NCBI GenBank assembly: GCA_029776205.1 | Contig: JAKOTQ010000089.1 | Coordinates: 1-64,000 of the forward strand | Length of the DNA: 64,000 nt | Reading direction: 5' to 3' | Source of the DNA: Bacillota bacterium | GTDB lineage: Bacteria > Bacillota > UBA4882 > UBA8346 | Part shown: positions 60,572 to 64,000 of the stretch, one piece after another | How the letters are laid out: each line of letters begins with the position of its first letter | How positions within the stretch are numbered: position 1 is the first letter of the stretch | Position numbers and translations under genes: made by a program | The notes under the pieces: generated by a model | Database searches by the model: none | What the model was told of the DNA's origin: nothing | Seen by the model: the letters and a program-made list of their open reading frames with translations, nothing else

Positions 60572-61464
60572 TAATTCTCCCCTCTCCCCCAATTATCAAA
60601 TTTCTTCAACCAACGGTATTTTTCGATGATTTTTGTAAAAGAATACTTTTCCGCCAGTAATTGAAGGATAATTAATAGGGTTGCAGCGATAATTTTTGAA
60701 AAGTCCGTCAACATCCAGGCCATCATCACGCCTAATGTGGCCCCCAGGATATTTGAACCCACATCGCCCATCATCACTTTGGCTTTCAGGTCAAAGGGAA
60801 GATAATATAAAACTATGGCCAAAAGCGGCAAGAATAATCCCATATAATTTTCAAAATCTTTACTGAAGGCCAATATCAGGATAAATCCAACCAAAAATAC
60901 CTTTCCCGCCCGTCCCGGCCGTAAATCAAACAAATTGATAGTATTAGCGGACAGAACCACCAGGATAAAGTTGATCAGGATCACCCACAGATTCCAGTGG
61001 GCATTCATCAAACTTGCTGTTGCCAGACTGAACACCATAGCAATGACCGCTCCGAAAATTGCTTTGAAACCGCCGCTGGTCAGCCGTTTTTCTTTGAGCA
61101 ATGCTTTAAAATGTCCTCGAAATCCTTTATGTTCATTGGTTCCGATCAAATCATCCAACAGGCCTAAGAAACCCATCCCGATAACCACAAATAAAAACAA
61201 GATCGCATTTAACGTTGTAAAGGACTTCACTTTTAAAAACATTCCAATCCCGATGGTTAACGGCAGTAACACCACAAAGATCATCCCGGCTTCCGACGGA
61301 ATTAACTCCTCCCGGAAATTAGGTTTCTGTAAATTGCTCTCCTGCATCATCCGCAGAAGATACGGGAAGATAAACGCCGTAATACCGTAACAAATGAACA
61401 AAATAATGATATACCTGAGCAGCGATAAAAATAACGTGGTCATGAATTGGGTTACTTCAGCCAT
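60571..61464 (-). CDS. MraY/WecA-like membrane glycosyltransferase
   Basis: 297 residues with about eight to ten membrane segments. It resembles phospho-N-acetylmuramoyl-pentapeptide transferase (MraY/WecA family), with GLLDDLIGTNEHKGFRGHFK containing the DD motif and VLSANTINLFDLRPGRAGKV where MraY has the N-x-x-N-x-x-D-G motif. Here the Asp is followed by LRPGRA rather than G-x-D-G, so the substrate site is altered. The acceptor is probably undecaprenyl phosphate. It sits in the SteAB operon and may help make a cell-surface lipid-linked sugar; inference only. Confidence 0.78.
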   Translation of the reverse strand: MAEVTQFMTTLFLSLLRYIIILFICYGITAFIFPYLLRMMQESNLQKPNFREELIPSEAGMIFVVLLPLTIGIGMFLKVKSFTTLNAILFLFVVIGMGFLGLLDDLIGTNEHKGFRGHFKALLKEKRLTSGGFKAIFGAVIAMVFSLATASLMNAHWNLWVILINFILVVLSANTINLFDLRPGRAGKVFLVGFILILAFSKDFENYMGLFLPLLAIVLYYLPFDLKAKVMMGDVGSNILGATLGVMMAWMLTDFSKIIAATLLIILQLLAEKYSFTKIIEKYRWLKKFDNWGRGEN

Positions 61465-61492
61465 AATTCACCTCAAATATGATTGGTCATGA

Positions 61493-62182
61493 TTATTTAT
61501 GAAATAAGCGTTTCATCAAAACAGCAAAGACATCCACCAATTGTTTACCTCGGTGAATGAATCCAGCCAAATCCCGGCCGGTTTCCGCATGGGTCATTTG
61601 AACAGGGACCTCTTTCACCCGAAAACCATGGCGAAATACATCGATGGTCAGTCCGACCTCCACTCCGAAACCGGATTCAAATTCGCCAATTTTCTCCAAT
61701 ACGCTTTTACGGATCACCCTCTGTCCGGAGAGGGGGCTGGCTACTTCCAAACCGGTAAACCAACGGATGCCCCGTTTGGCAAGTAACGTCACCAATCCAA
61801 AACCGCCCTTTTTGGTTGGCGGCGGAAACCTTCCGATGGTCATATCCGCCTTGTTGGATAAAACCGGTTCCAACAGTTTGTCCACTTCCATCGCAGTCCG
61901 TCCCAGATCGCCATCGAGCAAACCGATGATAGTTCCTCGGGCAAATTTCATGCCATAATTGAGCGCTCCGCCTTTACCCCGGTTTTCCGGGAGGCTCACC
62001 ACTTCGGCACCGGCTTCTTCAGCAAGTGTTTCAGTATCATCCGTAGAACAGTCATTGACGACAATGACTTGATCCACTTTCTCCAATCCTTTAACTGCCT
62101 GGACCGTCGCTTTAATGGTCTCGGCCTCATTATATGCAGGAATAATAATCGTCACAATTTCTTTTTCGTGATTTTCAGCCAT
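61493..62182 (-). CDS. family 2 glycosyltransferase
   Basis: 229 residues. GT-A domain from VTIIIPAYNEAETIKATV; DxD-like IGLLDGDLGRT; membrane-proximal C-terminus rich in basic residues (RHGFRVKEVPVQMTH). Similar to dolichol-phosphate-glucose/mannose synthase-like enzymes. Start: ATG 62182 after TTGGAGG. An ATG at 62197 lies too close to the site. It probably works with the adjoining MraY-like enzyme. Confidence 0.88.
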   Translation of the reverse strand: MAENHEKEIVTIIIPAYNEAETIKATVQAVKGLEKVDQVIVVNDCSTDDTETLAEEAGAEVVSLPENRGKGGALNYGMKFARGTIIGLLDGDLGRTAMEVDKLLEPVLSNKADMTIGRFPPPTKKGGFGLVTLLAKRGIRWFTGLEVASPLSGQRVIRKSVLEKIGEFESGFGVEVGLTIDVFRHGFRVKEVPVQMTHAETGRDLAGFIHRGKQLVDVFAVLMKRLFHK

Positions 62183-62241
62183 ATTAACCTCCAACATTGG
62201 AGCCCTTTGAAATAATTATGATTCATTATCAATTACGGGAC

Positions 62242-63135
62242 TTAATAATTTAATTTAAACGTCGGAATCAAAGCCCGAGCTGTATCTTTCACGCCATAAT
62301 ACCCTTTTTTACCCGATGCCAAGAGATACACCAGAGTGGCTTCACCCGGTGGCGTTTCGATATTGTCCACGGTTCCCTGACATTTGGATTGATACAGACG
62401 CATATAGGACTGACTGACAAAACTCGGTTCAACGCCCACCAGCACCACGTTATATTTCCGGAAAGCATCCAATAAGTTGGTATCGATGGACTTCGTAAAA
62501 TCACTTTCCGGATTTTCTGCGCCGCCAAAGAAGACAATCGTATCCACGTGGCCACGATTATAATCTCCCCACAACTGCACCAATTCTTTATTTTGAAGAT
62601 AAATCAATTGGGCACTGCCTTGACCATCAATGATGATTTCAGCAATTTTTTTTGAAAACTCCGCATTTAACGTTTTAGTTTCTGCCATCGTCAGATCGAA
62701 AGCATCCAATATCTCCGTTCGGATTTGAGGATCCTCCCAGTCAATGGGTTTGATAAACGAAGTGACTGACGTCACTTCTGCACCTGCCTGACGAAGCATA
62801 TTCACCATCTGTTTGGCATATTTAAAGTCAATGGAGGGATTGGTTCGGATGATGGCGATCCGTTTTCCGATTAAGCGATTGACAATCAAATTCGGCAAAA
62901 TCGCTCTTTGAAACTGTTCCGCCATCTCCAGCTGAGCCTCTTTAGCTTGCAAAGCAGTACGCAGTGCTTTTTGATCCTCCCGGAATTTCACATATGTCTC
63001 TTCCAAACGGGTTAATTGCTCTTCAAATTCATCGTTAACGGTTTTCCCGAAATTCACTCCGATAATAATGCCTAAACCCAATGCCAAAAAGACAGCCACC
63101 AGCGACACTACATGATAACGAAGATCAATAATCAT
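62242..63135 (-). CDS. steB: SteB/MctB-type (DUF3186) membrane protein
   Basis: 297 residues. N-terminal membrane segment (YHVVSLVAVFLALGLGIIIG), then a coiled coil (KTVNDEFEEQLTRLEETYVK and after) and an extracellular C-terminal domain. In Mycobacterium MctB is linked to copper transport, and in Corynebacterium the homologous SteB acts with SteA at the cell-division site. Here the neighbour is steA, supporting the SteAB view. The name is by family and context, not by shown function. Confidence 0.82.
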   Translation of the reverse strand: MIIDLRYHVVSLVAVFLALGLGIIIGVNFGKTVNDEFEEQLTRLEETYVKFREDQKALRTALQAKEAQLEMAEQFQRAILPNLIVNRLIGKRIAIIRTNPSIDFKYAKQMVNMLRQAGAEVTSVTSFIKPIDWEDPQIRTEILDAFDLTMAETKTLNAEFSKKIAEIIIDGQGSAQLIYLQNKELVQLWGDYNRGHVDTIVFFGGAENPESDFTKSIDTNLLDAFRKYNVVLVGVEPSFVSQSYMRLYQSKCQGTVDNIETPPGEATLVYLLASGKKGYYGVKDTARALIPTFKLNY

Positions 63136-63274
63136 ATCCGGATAGTCCTCCCGCAGTAAAAACCCTTAAATCACCCAATAGGAAACCTCCCTTACGGAGG
63201 TGTATAAGTTAAAATGCCATTTTTTAATAATACCACTAATCGGGCACGAATAACAGTTAATTTTTGTCATCGGT
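63136..63274. other. steA-steB spacer
   Basis: 139 bases between the steB start and the steA stop. ACCTCC, CTTAC, GGAGGT at about 63185-63202 form a small hairpin. Otherwise nothing. Confidence 0.4.
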
Positions 63275-64000
63275 TCAGAATCCGAATAATATTTTTAGCT
63301 GTAGCCAAAATGTTCGCATCATGTTGCGTGACCAATCGGTTTGGAACAAAACCACCCCGATGGTAACGATGCCTGCCAACGACACTTGCAGAAGATAACG
63401 GAGTTTTACCCGGCCTTGATAGATTTTACTGACTCCCCGGGCATCCACTAATATGGAACCTACTTTTAAGCGAACCAGAAAAGTGCTTCCCATCCCTTTG
63501 CGCCCCTTTTCCAAAAAATCGATCATATTGGAATGGGTACCAACGGCGACGATGAGATCGGCGCCTTTTTCATACGCCAAAAGCATGGCAATATCCTCGC
63601 TGGTACCGGGAGCCGGAAAAGTCTTAGCCTCCAGCCCTAAGGCTCTGATCCGTTCCATACCTGGAGCCCGTCCATCGGTATAGGCATGGACGATGATTTC
63701 TGCTCCCGATTTTAACGCATCATCCGTCACACTATCCATGTCGCCTATAATGACATCAGGCTTGTATCCAAATTCCAGAAGGGCGTCGGCTCCGCCGTCT
63801 ACCCCGATGAGGACCGGATTCACGTCATCAATATAAGATTTGATGATGGTCAGATCTTCCCGGTAATTTTGTCCCCGGACCACCATCAATACCGGCCGGT
63901 CTTCAAAGACCGTATCCACTTCCGGGAGTGGCAAGGTTCCCAGAATTAACTCTTTCTCCTTGACAGCATAATCTAACGTATTATGTAAAAATTTGTCCAG
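63275..64000 (-). CDS. steA: SteA-like protein (thiamine-pyrophosphokinase-like domain), partial
   Basis: The gene runs off the right edge; the frame stays open to 64000 and adds LDKFLHNTLDYAVKEKELIL ahead of an internal ATG at 63934 that should not be taken as the start. The visible 241 residues hold a thiamin-pyrophosphokinase-like core (PDVIIGDMDSV, DGGADALLEFG, FPAPGTSEDIAMLLAYEKGA), then a membrane segment (YLLQVSLAGIVTIGVVLF) and a short tail. SteA partners SteB, here encoded 139 bases downstream, in cytokinesis of Corynebacterium; role here inferred. Confidence 0.85.
   Translation of the reverse strand: MDKFLHNTLDYAVKEKELILGTLPLPEVDTVFEDRPVLMVVRGQNYREDLTIIKSYIDDVNPVLIGVDGGADALLEFGYKPDVIIGDMDSVTDDALKSGAEIIVHAYTDGRAPGMERIRALGLEAKTFPAPGTSEDIAMLLAYEKGADLIVAVGTHSNMIDFLEKGRKGMGSTFLVRLKVGSILVDARGVSKIYQGRVKLRYLLQVSLAGIVTIGVVLFQTDWSRNMMRTFWLQLKILFGF

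Noticed and set aside
1-64000. tRNA, rRNA or integrase attachment sites
   Set aside because: No cloverleaf, rRNA motif or paired att-like repeat was found by eye; a covariance search could still find a divergent tRNA.

Overview
The window reads as a chromosome segment of an anaerobic, endospore-forming member of the Firmicutes (Bacillota). Four things point that way: a complete maturation set for [FeFe]-hydrogenase (HydG, HydF, HydE and the TM1266-type protein), spore-type proteins (a BclA-like collagen protein and a SPOCS/DUF3794 protein) with a tetraprenyl-beta-curcumene synthase, Gram-positive LexA boxes, and strong AGGAGG ribosome sites with many TTG and GTG starts. The genus cannot be named from the sequence alone. 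No rRNA, tRNA or CRISPR array was found.

Layout. 1-950: the edge of an IS3-type element next to an orphan agrB/agrD pair; the 34-codon peptide gene is short and easily missed. 1050-4950: a thiamine-type ABC transporter (thiBPQ) behind a TPP riboswitch and its terminator. 4990-12000: a hybrid sensor kinase, glyA, and small redox and housekeeping genes. 12080-14760: an OPT-family transporter and a type II pantothenate kinase behind an unassigned leader that contains a terminator. 14870-17000: a radical-SAM/DUF4130 DNA-repair pair under two LexA boxes. 17000-20530: an ABC-2 exporter, an MsrA-MsrB fusion and a DUF2937 protein. 20570-24430: an AdoMet-decarboxylase-like tandem protein, a glycosyltransferase, the collagen-like protein and the SPOCS protein. 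24500-31280: a GltD-like oxidoreductase, unknown secreted proteins and a second, larger hybrid kinase. 31500-38150: an NMT1/SsuA-type ABC transporter, prenyl synthase plus terpene synthase, an HD-GYP protein and an AlkA-like glycosylase.

38150-40500 holds a cupin remnant and a complete IS3/IS150-like element (38761-40068) that has cut off the end of an HD-domain gene. 40830-46370 is the operon hydG-aspA-hydF-TM1266-hydE. It has a recognisable promoter, an 18-bp Rex-like palindrome in the promoter spacer, and a roughly 200-nt leader ending in an intrinsic terminator. cstA follows on the other strand. 48400-55100 is a gene-poor accessory region: two GNAT copies (one frameshifted), two families of dispersed non-coding repeats, two proteins of unknown function, an ORF remnant and a Ser/Thr kinase. 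55150-59180 groups aldolase, phosphofructokinase and split transketolase, a set that could run the sedoheptulose-bisphosphate route. 59260-64000 is an operon steA-steB-GT2-MraY-like-nfo-rnhA, with steA cut by the window edge.

The best candidates for undescribed biology are the leader RNA of the hydrogenase maturation operon, the leader RNA in front of the OPT transporter and pantothenate kinase, the tandem AdoMetDC-like protein with one dead domain, the paired repeat modules around 50 and 53 kb, and the kinase with an unassigned N-terminal domain.
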